A program made the translations under genes and the position numbers. This document shows positions 1-10,550 of a stretch of DNA of 64,000 bases, piece by piece. The notes beneath the pieces are model-generated. The model ran no database searches and was not told the origin of the DNA. It worked only from the letters and a program-made list of their open reading frames with translations. The stretch is from Kalaharituber pfeilii (taxonomy: Eukaryota > Ascomycota > Pezizomycetes > Pezizales > Pezizaceae). Position 1 is the stretch's first letter; every line of letters begins with the position of its first letter. The DNA lies in NCBI GenBank assembly GCA_015179045.1, contig WHUZ01000100.1, positions 146,947-210,946 of the forward strand. Direction: 5' to 3'.

Positions 1-1
1 G

Positions 2-646
2 CACTCTCAATCTCATGAGCAACCTCCACAGTCGGGAAGTAAAGCCCAAAGGAACCATAGCTCGAGTTTCGGGACCGCGAAGGCTACGGGTATCTCGACT
101 CCTGAGGCGACGTCGCCGCTAACGTCCAAGTCGAATTCGTCGACACCGTCCTCTTCCAGCTTTTCATCCAGCTCGCCGAGTTCCAGCTCCTCGAGCCACT
201 CCAGCTCTTCCACCACCACCCCCACCTCCTCAAACACGAAACCCAACCCCAAATCCAAATCCAGACTACCTCCCCTCAATACCTATCTCACTGCCACCAC
301 CCCAGCCACCACATACCAACCCGGCTTCCACATCACCTCGCCCCCTCCGACGCCCGCAAACCCACAACCGTTGTCTCCTGCACAATATCGACCCGCCGTC
401 CCAGTCACAAGACCCCCTGCCTCTCTCCACTCCCATCCCCACGTCCAACCCAGCAAGAAACGGAAATCGAGAATGAACAGTCCACAACAAATAGGTCCAC
501 CACCGATAAGGAGTCCGTATACGATGTCTGGCGCCCTGGGCGATAACAGGGGCACGGGAATGCAGGAAAGAAGGAGGGGAGACTGGAGGAGAGGGGAAGA
601 AAGAGAAAGTGAGGGGGAGAGTGATTATGATTTGATTGAGTTGTGA
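2..646 (+). CDS. C-terminal part of a Ser/Pro-rich low-complexity protein (5' end outside window)
   Basis: The frame is open from the first bases of the window to a TGA at 644-646, giving 214 residues with no start, so this is the 3' part of a longer gene or its last exon. Residues about 45-75 are almost pure serine with some threonine and proline. Residues 85-150 are Pro/Thr-rich, and a lysine/arginine patch (KKRKSR, about 152-157) resembles a nuclear localisation signal. The end is Arg/Glu-rich and acidic (SDYDLIEL). No folded domain is visible, so the function is unknown; the composition suggests a disordered tail of a nuclear or regulatory protein. Codon choice (many TCC, ACC, CCC) supports real coding sequence over the antisense frames. 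No intron is needed inside the visible part. Confidence 0.6.
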   Translation, partial: HSQSHEQPPQSGSKAQRNHSSSFGTAKATGISTPEATSPLTSKSNSSTPSSSSFSSSSPSSSSSSHSSSSTTTPTSSNTKPNPKSKSRLPPLNTYLTATTPATTYQPGFHITSPPPTPANPQPLSPAQYRPAVPVTRPPASLHSHPHVQPSKKRKSRMNSPQQIGPPPIRSPYTMSGALGDNRGTGMQERRRGDWRRGEERESEGESDYDLIEL

Positions 647-1232
647 AGTCTGATAGGAGGCGGAGGCGGAGAGGGAAGGGGGGATGTCAGGGAGAGGGGG
701 TTAGGAGTTGGGGGTTAGAGAAAAAAATGCACTGCGGACAGGAAAGGTTTATTGCAGATAACATCATCCATGAAGGCAGTCATATACTTTTATCTTTCGA
801 ATAGCATAAGGAAAAAGCACAGGAGCTGTAATCGATTCTTTCTCATTTTACAAAGAAGTATTTAGTACTCCTTATTTCTGAAAAATCTTTCAACGAGTTG
901 TCAGCATTTTTTTCAATCACTCCATCTACGCATTTATACATTGCCATCCCCCATCCATATATTCACTCCCTACCCCCATACACGCACTCAATGTCGTCGT
1001 TGGTCAAATCCACCACCACCGACCCACAAGTACCGGCCCTCTCGCGAGTAAGGTTTTCGCTAAGCTACAAATGTGTTGCTATATATATTAATGTATATAT
1101 AATATAAGTATATGTATTCCGAATTATCTTTTGTTCCTGACACGAAACCCCTTAATTCCAAAATTGATTGAACCTAAACTTGTTGCTAGGGTACGAAGTT
1201 ATATAGATTAAATGGCACAGGTTACATATATA
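647..1232. other. Intergenic, no gene seen
   Basis: Downstream flank of the Ser/Pro-rich gene, probably including its 3' UTR. A purine-rich stretch follows the stop codon, then AT-rich sequence. I see no coding frame of interest. Confidence 0.4.
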
Positions 1233-1234
1233 TA

Positions 1235-2030
1235 CAGTCAGACCTTGCTAATAATGAATACATAAAATTCGGCCCTTGGTTTTCACTATAGCAAGGTTTT
1301 CAGTATAGAAAATTGTGGAAAATTAGTCATATAGTCTTGGCAGCTGAGTTCGTGAGCCTTGCTTGAGCTTGGCTACTAATTAAGACTTACTAGTAATGGA
1401 AATAGCCACATTAAGAAATCAATTCGTTTGGGACGGTGGTGGTAGTGATGATTAGGAATGGAAATAGAAATATAAGGAGCAGTGATAGTGGGAGAAGAAT
1501 ATAAATCAAAAGTAAATCAATAGTATAGTAACCCGTAAAAGGTCTTGGGGATTAGGCTTGCATGATACACTTGCCCCAATATTGCCCAATCCCCAAGACG
1601 CTTCACAAGTCACTGTAGATTGACTTCCGTGATCAGAGTCCTAACAGTCGAGATATCTACTAGCCAATGGCGACAATTATACCAGCAATATACTCAGAAG
1701 CAACAGACACTCACAACTTGGTTTAAACCAACCTCTAGTGCTTAGCGACATAGTTGCTGTTTTCTGGGCTGCTCAAGAATCACTGGTGCGCAGGAGGCAA
1801 GGCAGTAGCAGGGGGGGTTGTATGGGTTTCATGAGCATCTTTTCATTATAGCAAGAACAATTTGTATGTAGATAAAAATAACTTCCTCTAGATTTTTTTT
1901 CATTACACTATTTGGTGTGATTTCATTATAGCAAGGTCAAATTGTATGGGGATGGAAATCCGAGAGTGTGGTGTGTTCATTATAGCAAGGTTCTCACTAT
2001 AGCGAGGTTCATTATAGCAAGGTCTGACTG
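1235..2030. mobile_element. Non-autonomous Tc1/mariner/pogo-like TIR element (796 bp)
   Basis: The ends are inverted copies: the left reads CAGTCAGACCTTGCTA and the right TAGCAAGGTCTGACTG. TA lies directly outside both ends (1233-1234 and 2031-2032), as expected for a TA-target-site element. Variants of the end motif (cattatagcaaggt, cactatagcaagg) recur inside both ends as subterminal repeats. There is no transposase frame, so it is a non-autonomous derivative. A 90-bp MITE is nested at 1526-1615. Confidence 0.7.
1526..1615. mobile_element. 90-bp MITE, copy 1 (nested)
   Basis: A nearly palindromic 90-bp unit with TA on both sides (1524-1525 and 1616-1617). The core motif aggcttgcatgatacactt recurs in inverted orientation in the unit at 30130-30219, which has exactly the same length. 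It sits inside the larger TIR element at 1235-2030 and is therefore the younger insertion. Confidence 0.65.
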
Positions 2031-3791
2031 TATGTGAAAGGGTTGGTACTTGCCTTGCTTACCTACTACTTATAGGAGTTGTACACAGGTTTTACAAGTA
2101 GGTGGAGCAAATTACGGTAGTAGATTATACTTACAACCAAAATACTGTACTCTTAGATGCACCCTCCGTTCAAACACGCACACACATATTCAAACAAACA
2201 CTAAGTACTCATCGCGATACTTGTATTCCAATTCAGGTTCATAACATCTCATATCGTTATATAAGTCATGACACGTACATCCGTACATACATGCATCTGC
2301 AAATTAAAAAAGAAAACAAACACACGCATACTCACCCCTGAGAACCGCACTGGGAAGAAAACACAAATCCACGAAATGCAAATCACGGGCAATGAGACTC
2401 AAAGAAACCCCAAACACAACACAACACAACACAACCTGGGCAATACAAATTCAAAAGACAGATGACGAAGCAAAGATGAGGATGGGGAAGGGAAGAGGGG
2501 TTAGGGGGGATTAGAAACAGAATCATGCGAGGGGAGATGAGCAAAGACCGGAGGACGTAAATATAAAGCTGAACCAACAACACTATGTACTGCGCAACAA
2601 TACACAACACACAATACCGAGCAGGCGATGGACCAATATTGTGACACCAGAAAAAGCAAAGGGAAGTGATGGGAAAAGGGTAAGTAAGTAAGAGTACAGA
2701 ACATCAACACAATCGGAAAAACATAAAAAGGGGATACACAAAAACACACATGCCGGTAACATGCTAAAGAAAACACCCCAAATCGATTTAACATGATAAA
2801 CAAGGCTGGCGAAAAAAGACCAACAACAAGCATCACCAAGCAAACAATAGTAATAATTTGAAGGCCAAAAGAAAAAAAAGATTAACACAACCCGCACACA
2901 CCTCAACAAAGCAATCAAAACAGAAGGACTCATGACGCGATGTAACGTACTAAAATCCCAAGCAAGCTTCATGGACCAGTGTGCTATAGCTAGAAAATTC
3001 GTTACAGACAAGCAAAAAAAGGTCATCACATGCTAAAAGGAGTGACAGATGGACAAACGATAACCAAAGTCAAAATCCCCAATCAAATGCAGCCGGAAAC
3101 GTATCCCAACAATGCAAGAGTTATGGAAACAGCGAGTCGTGGCAAGTAGAATATAGTGGGGAACAGTAAGAATAAAAAACTATAATCATACTTCATAAAG
3201 GGACAACGGGAGGACGCAATGGAAGAAGTGGGGGGGGGGGGGGGGGGGGGGAAGAAAAAAAATGATACGAGGGGGTATCGTAAGCCGCACAACACAAGAA
3301 AAATGAAGAACGCCGAGTAAAAATATTTCGCGAGTACTGAAAAAATCGGACATCATGAAGAGGACTGCATATTCGCAAATTGACTTCCTGTCAACAATCA
3401 TTCGCGCCCGCTTCACTCGATACCGTTTCCTTCCACTCTCCAAATCTACTATCTCAATCCCCCCCAATTATGCTTCGCAAGCACACCACTCCTCAACCCC
3501 CGCCCAAACCCAGAAGGAAAATTCCGAAAATGAAAGGCTGGTGTCACCAAAATAATGATATTAGCGTCCCAATTCCCTTTCCTCTATCCTCTCCTTTCCT
3601 GAATGTGAACGAGGGGAGCATGTATGTGTCGGCGGCATCTGAAAAAGATTAAATCGTAGAATGTGTGAATGTGAGGGAAAGGCGAGAGTTATAGAAAGCG
3701 TCAGATAGCAGCATGTATCCAGGCGAAGAAACTCTCAAGGTGATCGCGTAGTCCTCCCCTTGCACCACTGTATTACCCGCATTCTCCCATC
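2031..3791. other. Intergenic, A-rich then G-run
   Basis: About 2250-3200 is strongly A-rich on the + strand. It produces long Phe/Leu/Cys-rich minus-strand open frames that I regard as composition artefacts. A 22-base poly(G) run lies at 3230-3251. The rest is the 3' flank of the minus-strand gene ending at 3792. Confidence 0.4.
3230..3251. repeat. Poly(G) run, 22 bases
   Basis: An uninterrupted run of G on the + strand. Its length may be a sequencing or assembly estimate. Confidence 0.9.
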
Positions 3792-5189
3792 TTAAGCACC
3801 AACACTCACCCATCCCCCCCCATACACATGCGGTCCATGATGTGAATGCACCGCGGTGCCATGCCCACCCCCCCTCAAACTCCTCCCCCTAATATCCTCT
3901 ACCCCCTTCGCCCTTCTCAACTTCTTCTCCCGTCCATGACCTCCTGTACTCGGCTCCCTATTCCTCTTCGCCGACTTGCTCCCACTGGGACTGCTACTCC
4001 CATACCCACTACCAAGGTCTGGATACCAATAGTACATGCCGTCAGCCCCTATGACATAGCTCCCCGCTGCGGCGGTAGTCCCCCGGTGATGATGCTTATA
4101 TACCGGCGGCGGTTGCGACGGCCCCCTAGCTTGGTAGTAATATCCGTAGTAGTAATCTGGCGGTGCCTCGGTTGTTGCTGTTCTTCCCCTACTGTCCTGC
4201 TTCCCCTTTGACGTTGATGACAATTTTCCACCTGAGCTCTTCGGACTCCGCCGTCCTAATGACGCAAGTGCAGGGATGGTCTCTGTACCTAAGTAGTACG
4301 CTGACTCCGGGGCTGCCTGATAGGCCGGGGGATATTGGGGGTATGTGTATGCGTATGTATAGGCCTGCTGTCCCGACCCACTTGCTTCACCACTGCGAGA
4401 TTTCGACGAAGACGCTGTTGCATGACCATGCCTTCGCGTTCTTGATGACGACCCTGTATAGATCTTGGATGTTGACGATCCCATCGTATCGCTGACCTCT
4501 CTGCCGCTACTACTACTCCCGCTGCTTACACTCCCGAACTGCGCCCTGATAGACTCCTCTGGCGAAGCCGGTGGAGGGGGTGATCGCGCTCTTCCCTTTT
4601 GCTTAGACCTTGGTCGAGGCGACGGCGGTATCTCTGTCGGCTGTGCGACGAATCTTACCCTCTTCCCTTTCTTGCGCAGACGTTGGGCGTATTGGCGGAT
4701 GTATTCTGCGAAAGTTCTGCGTGGAGGTTTATATTGGTACGGTTGTTGCGCTGCTCCTGTTGTGGGGTTTGGATAATGATTGTATTGTTGGTATGGGTAT
4801 CGATAAGGATGAGTCTTCTTCTTATCCTGCTGATTTTCAAGCTCTTGCTCAGTCTCCCACTCTCTTGATGAGTTGTTTCCTGGCGTGGTAGTCCCCGAAG
4901 GTGGCGATGAGTAATAGGCACTACCGCCTCCGCCGCCACTACTCCTCCCCCGTCGTAATGACTCCTTTCTCCGAGACGGATTGTATATAAAGTACTGTGG
5001 GACTGTAATTGTCGGTGTTGGTGCTCGCTCTGACCTATATCTCCTTCTATTGGAACCAGAAACGTTAACATATGCGCTTGTATGCCATGCAGAAGAGTTC
5101 CGTGGGGGCGGAGAAGGTGGAGTTGCATTGTAGTAGTAGTAGGCAGTCGAACCACCCCCACTACCCCCACCCCGATTGCGATAATCCAT
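3792..5189 (-). CDS. Low-complexity Tyr/Gly/Ser/Arg-rich protein, 465 aa
   Basis: One open exon runs from ATG at 5189-5187 (protein start MDYRNRGGG) to TAA at 3792-3794. The frame is also open upstream, but a leader intron acceptor lies just 5' of this ATG, so I start here. The protein is almost wholly disordered, with GGGSGGGS and YYYY near the N terminus, repeated Tyr-Tyr and PxYxYPQY-like segments, Ser runs and many Arg/Lys clusters. The only likely folded piece is a basic helix around residues 159-180 (FAEYIRQYAQRLRKKGKRVRF), followed by a Pro/Arg/Ser segment. Tyr/Gly/Ser/Arg-rich composition is typical of proteins that form RNA-linked condensates, but that role is inference. I do not recognise the family. 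No signal peptide or membrane segment is seen. Confidence 0.7.
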   Translation of the reverse strand: MDYRNRGGGSGGGSTAYYYYNATPPSPPPRNSSAWHTSAYVNVSGSNRRRYRSERAPTPTITVPQYFIYNPSRRKESLRRGRSSGGGGGSAYYSSPPSGTTTPGNNSSREWETEQELENQQDKKKTHPYRYPYQQYNHYPNPTTGAAQQPYQYKPPRRTFAEYIRQYAQRLRKKGKRVRFVAQPTEIPPSPRPRSKQKGRARSPPPPASPEESIRAQFGSVSSGSSSSGREVSDTMGSSTSKIYTGSSSRTRRHGHATASSSKSRSGEASGSGQQAYTYAYTYPQYPPAYQAAPESAYYLGTETIPALASLGRRSPKSSGGKLSSTSKGKQDSRGRTATTEAPPDYYYGYYYQARGPSQPPPVYKHHHRGTTAAAGSYVIGADGMYYWYPDLGSGYGSSSPSGSKSAKRNREPSTGGHGREKKLRRAKGVEDIRGRSLRGGGHGTAVHSHHGPHVYGGGWVSVGA

Positions 5190-5196
5190 AGTTTGA

Positions 5197-5306
5197 CTGG
5201 GTATATTCAATAAACAGGTAGATGTTATGTGGAATACGATAGGAGTATCCGGAAGGAAGAATAATTCTGTGACGGCAAAATGGGACCAAGAAATAGGAGA
5301 GCTTAC
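5197..5306 (-). other. Intron in the 5' leader of the Tyr/Gly/Ser-rich gene
   Basis: On the minus strand a GTAAGC donor follows CATCTG (donor G at 5306) and a CCCAG acceptor ends at 5197, seven bases before the ATG. The 110-nt length fits a filamentous-fungal intron. It explains why the open frame extends upstream of the start without being coding. Confidence 0.5.
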
Positions 5307-6041
5307 CAGATGGAGGTGAAGCACAGGTAGCTAAATACCAATCAGTTATTTCACTTCTTGCAATCACTTGTTCGTTCTTGTTCGTACTAGACACTGTGAA
5401 CAGGTCAGATGCAACGTTCCCTCTCACGCTCAAACATATAAAACTGGAAACAAAAACCAGGAACACGGCTTCACTAGAAAAGCAAAGCTAAAGCTTTGTA
5501 AATAGAAGCAGTGGGAATATGACGCAGAGCCTAGGAAGCAGCTGGTCCGCACTGAATGATATATCATCATACTCCGCGCATGTGATACCATATATCAGAC
5601 TCATACCCTCTTCTTTGCTCATTCAACCAGCTAATCTCCCAACAAAACTCCCCTTATATCTCCGAGATGCAGATCTAGCATGCATAGCCCCGCAACCCCC
5701 TGCATACAGCAAGTGAGGCTAAATGACAAGAATGAGGAAACAAAGAGCGGGCACGCGTACCTGCTTTAGTCCCCTGCAAGTTTACCTGGTACCGAGATCG
5801 ATCTCAATAGTCTACTTAACGGCTGTCCAGTATGTCGTGCGCATACGGCTGTGCAGCGGGAGCAAGCGTGAGGGTGACTGCTCTATTTATGAACGTATGA
5901 CTTTTGACGAGGAACAGCTGTGCACAAGATCTGTAGTTGGAAGGTCACTCTCAAGTGTCAGTGCCACCGCATCAAAGAAATGATGTCCAAATGAGCAAGA
6001 AACCAATAAAAGGGAATTAATGACCATGCGGGAGAGCTGAC

Positions 6042-6072
6042 TTTATTTTATTTTATTTTATTTTATTTTTTT
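6042..6072. repeat. (TTTTA)n microsatellite
   Basis: About six TTTTA units ending in a T run. Confidence 0.85.
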
Positions 6073-6482
6073 CTTTGGTCCGATTCCACCTGAAGCCTCA
6101 GCTGGGCTCCAGGACCACAGCTGCCTTAATTCGTGGCAAACAGGAAGCAAAAACAATATTGAAAAAATAAACCAAAGGGCGTGGCTAGGAACCAAATAGA
6201 TTCAGCTTCAAGCGCAAACTTTCGACACCGTCACCGTCTATGACTTATAATAAAAAGCCCATGTGCAGCCCATGTGCATTTTCGAGGTCCCGCGCACTAC
6301 TCTACAGCCCCTCCCCCACCCTTGCGGAGGCAGGGAAGGTGGGGTTGGCATGCAATAGCGGTAGGCAGGCAGATCTCATGCCACTCTTCAACCCCGGATC
6401 ACTGACTAGTGGTTTCCCTTACCTCTCAGGCACACACACTCTCTCTCCCCCCTCCCCCAGCTAAACCCAGCACATGCACTGT

Positions 6483-6501
6483 GCACACACACACACACAC
6501 C
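6483..6501. repeat. (CA)n microsatellite
   Basis: About nine CA units. Confidence 0.85.
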
Positions 6502-9500
6502 CGCTGCACGCACAAAAAGCAAACCTCCCGCAGACCCTTCAGGAAGCAGCACGGTAAACGGTGAGTTCGATTCAGAGCTTGCTTGCTTATGCTTTCAGGC
6601 ACACTCTAGCGTGGTGATGTAGGGCTGCGTATCCACGGGCAAAAGAGGGCTCGCAGCTAACTATCCTAACTGAAAGGAGTACTAAGTAGTTTCCTTTATA
6701 TTCGTCGTGGACTTTGTCGACGACAAAGGGGGGGGGGAGGGGTCTGCTGCTGCTTAGCAGTGGCAAACAGTTGTGTCGCACTTTTGTGAACCAAATATTT
6801 TCGCACTTAAGTTAGGTGGTCTAGTGTCGCCTTGGTCTGCGCTCGCCGTCGCAGAGCTCCGATGAGATGATGTCCACTGCGCCACTAAAAGTAAAGAATA
6901 TTAATAGCAGAGTCGCCGTAGCGAGAAGATAGTGGCTTCTCGGACCTGGGCCTGCCCCGCGGTCTATGAGGCGTACGGCTGATATTATGGATTGCGCCGT
7001 GTATAATCTGATGATGACGCGAGACTGCTCTGTAATTGTGAGCCACGGTCAGAGTTTATTAGCTACCTTAGTTTAGGATTCTCCGTCGCAGAATTGCAAT
7101 CGACGAATAAACCTGAACCCAATAGACCTCGATGCTAATGCCCCTGCCAGGTCCACACTAGCGATCATGTCATGTCCACTTTCAGGTTCCTCCCGTTTTG
7201 CGTGCTTGCTTTATCGATAGCAGGCGGTATGATGAAAACAATAAATGAGGTGCGTATTGCAGGGGGATGTCCATGGGATGGGTGGGGGAAGAGGAGGAGA
7301 GGAGAGCATACTGTACCGGTGTGGGTGTGGGTGTGGGAGCCAGAGAGGGAGGGGTAGAGGCGGGCTAAACCAGATGAAGGGGGAGAAAGGGTAGCAAAAG
7401 ACCGATAGCTAACGTGTCTGAACCTAGATAAGTAACTCGCTAAACCCTATCCGTCCCATTTCCTCCTCTTCCTTCAGTTCTGAGGCGTCTCCGCCGGTAA
7501 ATAGTTGATGAAAATATCAATTCAGAGTCGCTCACACTCCTCCGGCGCTTTGTACGAAGTAGCGTTGCACGTCGTCTGTTTTGTTCGTCTCCCTACGCCA
7601 ATCATTTTTCCTGCATCAAGAAACTCAATCATTGGATGGAAATGTTTTAGTAACGGTCAGCCAGAAAGCATCGGCGACAGCGGCCTTGTGATACATTACA
7701 TTTATTGTGTTGAGACGCACGCCAGACCAAATTCGAATCCAAGCAACCTCTTACATCAAGGCAACGCAGTTTTTTCCCACACCCGACATTACGGTGCCTA
7801 GAACTTGCGCCGGCAGTGGATCAGTAAACGTTTCTTCTGTACGTCATTCATTAAGGGCCGTCCCTCAGTGCCCGATTTATTCTCTACTCCAAACAATCTA
7901 AATTTTTTCGTTTTGTTGAAGACGTTCGCCTCGTCTTAGTGAAATTTTCGGTTTCGTCTTGCGGAATCCACCCTCATGCTCCGATTCGCTCGTTCTTGTG
8001 TAGACCTAATCTACCTCCAATTTATGGATGGAGTAAGATCAGCTCAACCATACTTCCCATACCGCCCATCCATCTTGCTAGACAGGAATTAAATTAGGGC
8101 AGACGATCTCCCCGCCCATTTCGAGATCCTTCAAGATAATCCAACCTTCATTATTCGAGTGCCTCAGTTCGATTTCTCGCATTGGTATCTTAGCCTAGTT
8201 TTCAGCCTCGCGAACGAATCCCCGTTTCTATCACCTTACTTGCAGAAACCCCTCGCAGGTATTCCAGTGCCCACCCGCTTCCTCTCGCTTCCACTGGGAT
8301 GTTGATGCACTTACGTTTCCAAGCGGGAGGAAGTGCTCGACATAATGATCGCCCCCGCATTGCGCATGCGTATCTCAAGCCACCAGCTGCCTTCAGGGCA
8401 GTGGTATAGTAAACAAACTCGCCAAACTCCCCACCCTCATATTGGACAAAACAGACAGCGGTTAGCACGAGGGACAGAAATATCCTTGTCATCCGCTTCT
8501 TGGTGCGTGTGACAATGATTTGCTCAACCGACTTTAGTCCAGTGCATGTATGTTCCACGTGAGCATCAAAATTGACCAGGTCCTGCCGAGTACTGTGATT
8601 AATTTGATCATGAACCCTGTCATAGCCAATGAGATGTCACAGGACCTTGCAGCACGAGCTTTAGTAGGCAGAACAATCCCTGTGACTCATGAAATCATTG
8701 TTGACGAAAACACAGGAAGGGGAACTCTTTCCGGTTCTCGTTTCTTGCGCAAAAGCTAGAAGGAAGAATAAACAAAAAGCTTTTCCTGACGATACGATGA
8801 TGTATGTAGAAAACTCTGTTTTTTTTTCCCCTTTCCTCCACTGTGTGCTTATTTTTGGTGTGCCGGTTTGTATGGCCAGATGCAAGCGTTCGTACCTATG
8901 TTCTGCACTGCGTCGCAGCTCAGCTGGTTTGAATTCCGAGTCCCATCTGATTTTTTTCTTCGCCGCAGCGTTATTTACACTCATTTATGTTCCAAAGTAG
9001 GGAAGTGTTTTGGAAACTAGGTCCACTAATCAACCCGCCCAGTTTGCCCTGCAATTCATAAACCTCCGCATGACATGCCGATGCCTTTTCGACATACTCT
9101 AAAGCAAGTATCGCAATTATCACTGCTTCGCGCTAAGTAGGTACCTGTAGTGCAAAAAGGCAGCCAGCTTAAGCCGTACTGCGACCATGCAACCGGCAAC
9201 GGATACATCCGAGCCATGCATCGCGTAGTCTGCCTGCGTGTGTCTACTCTTGTTTCTTTTGTGTGCTAGTTCGTGAGTACGGCACATTATCACCCGTTTC
9301 GCTCGTCGCAACCTCCCCCCCGCGTCTCGGAAGGTTGCCTCAAAGCATCCACTCGATACTAACGAAGCCTTCGCTCTGTACCTTCAGGTGATGGTATTCC
9401 ATTTGCCGGTCTCCTAAACAAGCCAGCGAAGAGGTTAGCAGAGCTTTTCGATGCTCTTTGGTAAAGCAGAACTAATTACTTCCGCCATACCTGGACATGC

Positions 9501-10453
9501 AATTACCCCTCCCCGCTCCCCCCTCTCACCTTGCCCTTGCCTCCCAACCTCCACTCCCTCTCTGGAGAAGCGGTCAATGCTAGCACTCCGGAGAGATGTG
9601 CATATGTCGGGCACTGGCATACCTTCTTCCTTTTTTCCATTCACTTTTCTTTCTCATGATTCTTGTCTCATGCTTATACGAAGCTTGTTCACGGGTATCA
9701 CCGTAAATGCAACCCCATCTTCTGCGAGATGGAAATTCACGTTCCACAGATGTCGTACTCCAGCCCTCTTTGGATATATCTTCCAATGGGGCTTCAGGGA
9801 CAGTTCTTGGCAACTTGAGTGATAGCTAGAGTTGCATTTCTCACTCCACTTTTATCAATCTCCGCAAGCGAGGCGAGGCTGCGACCTCGCACGGACAATT
9901 ATTGCAGCCTCGCAGAGCTGCACCCTAGGTGGTATGGCACGAGGGAGGGGCAGGAGTTTTGATTGAGATAACCTGGGTAGAGTTATCAAAGGTGTGGGCC
10001 AAGATCGACATAAGGCAAATTCTAAGTTGCCCCAGGCTGGACCAGACTTTGGTAATTTTTCTTTTTTTCCCCCTCTGCCTAGGAATCTTCTCTTGGTTCT
10101 TTCCTGGGCCGAGTTGCGAGCAGAGGATGGTATCGTATCCAACAAAGGCGGGGTTTTCCTGAGACTTCCTCCTTGAAATTCAAGAGGCGCCGAGCTGAAC
10201 ACTGCATTAGGTTTCCATGAGGCTGACAGTGAGGGGTTTTGGTCGGCGGAGAGTGAGAATGAGATCAAGTGGGTTGGAGGATGGAGAAGAGGAGAGGCGA
10301 AGAGGAGTAGAGTTGCAGAAGAAGCTGGGAAGGTCGGGTTGGGTATCACTGCATTCCAATGCTTCCTCGATCAGAAAGGGTTCTTCCAACTGGAATTCCC
10401 CGATTAGGTGTTTGTGCGCAACTTACATAAGCACTTATGTCACACCCTTCTGT

Positions 10454-10550
10454 GAGTACTTGGCTGTAGTCTCATGCCAAGACTCTCTGGCTGCTATGAT
10501 AAAAGCTAACCTTGGCATGAGACTACGAAGGCTGCGACTACGGAGTACTC
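10454..10550. repeat. 97-bp imperfect palindrome (possible MITE)
   Basis: The arms GTAGTCTCATGCCAAG (10466-10481) and CTTGGCATGAGACTAC (10511-10526) are exact reverse complements. The outer GAGTACT (10454-10460) pairs with AGTACTC at 10544-10550. The 29-bp loop shows no motif. It could be a very small foldback element; no target duplication was recognised. Confidence 0.5.

Larger units (their letters stand above)
5307..10453. other. Long anonymous region
   Basis: Contains the upstream region of the minus-strand gene, a (TTTTA)n microsatellite and an (AC)n run. Otherwise it holds short open frames with no recognisable motif. The largest (9855-10349, minus) is Ser/Pro/Leu-rich, with no clear start context or domain. 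I see no supportable gene here. Confidence 0.35.

Noticed and set aside
2383..3295. Long minus-strand open frames rich in Phe, Leu, Cys and Pro
   Set aside because: They come from A-rich and poly(G) sequence on the + strand, overlap each other and have no domain.
3846..4776. Plus-strand open frames antisense to the Tyr/Gly/Ser-rich gene
   Set aside because: Shadow frames of a low-complexity gene; the minus frame is longer, with a better start and a leader intron.
6561..8170. ggttcgattc-like B-box matches as further tRNAs
   Set aside because: The surrounding bases do not form acceptor or anticodon stems.
9855..10349. 164-codon minus-strand frame
   Set aside because: Ser/Pro/Leu-rich with no ATG context, motif or splice support; composition artefact likely.
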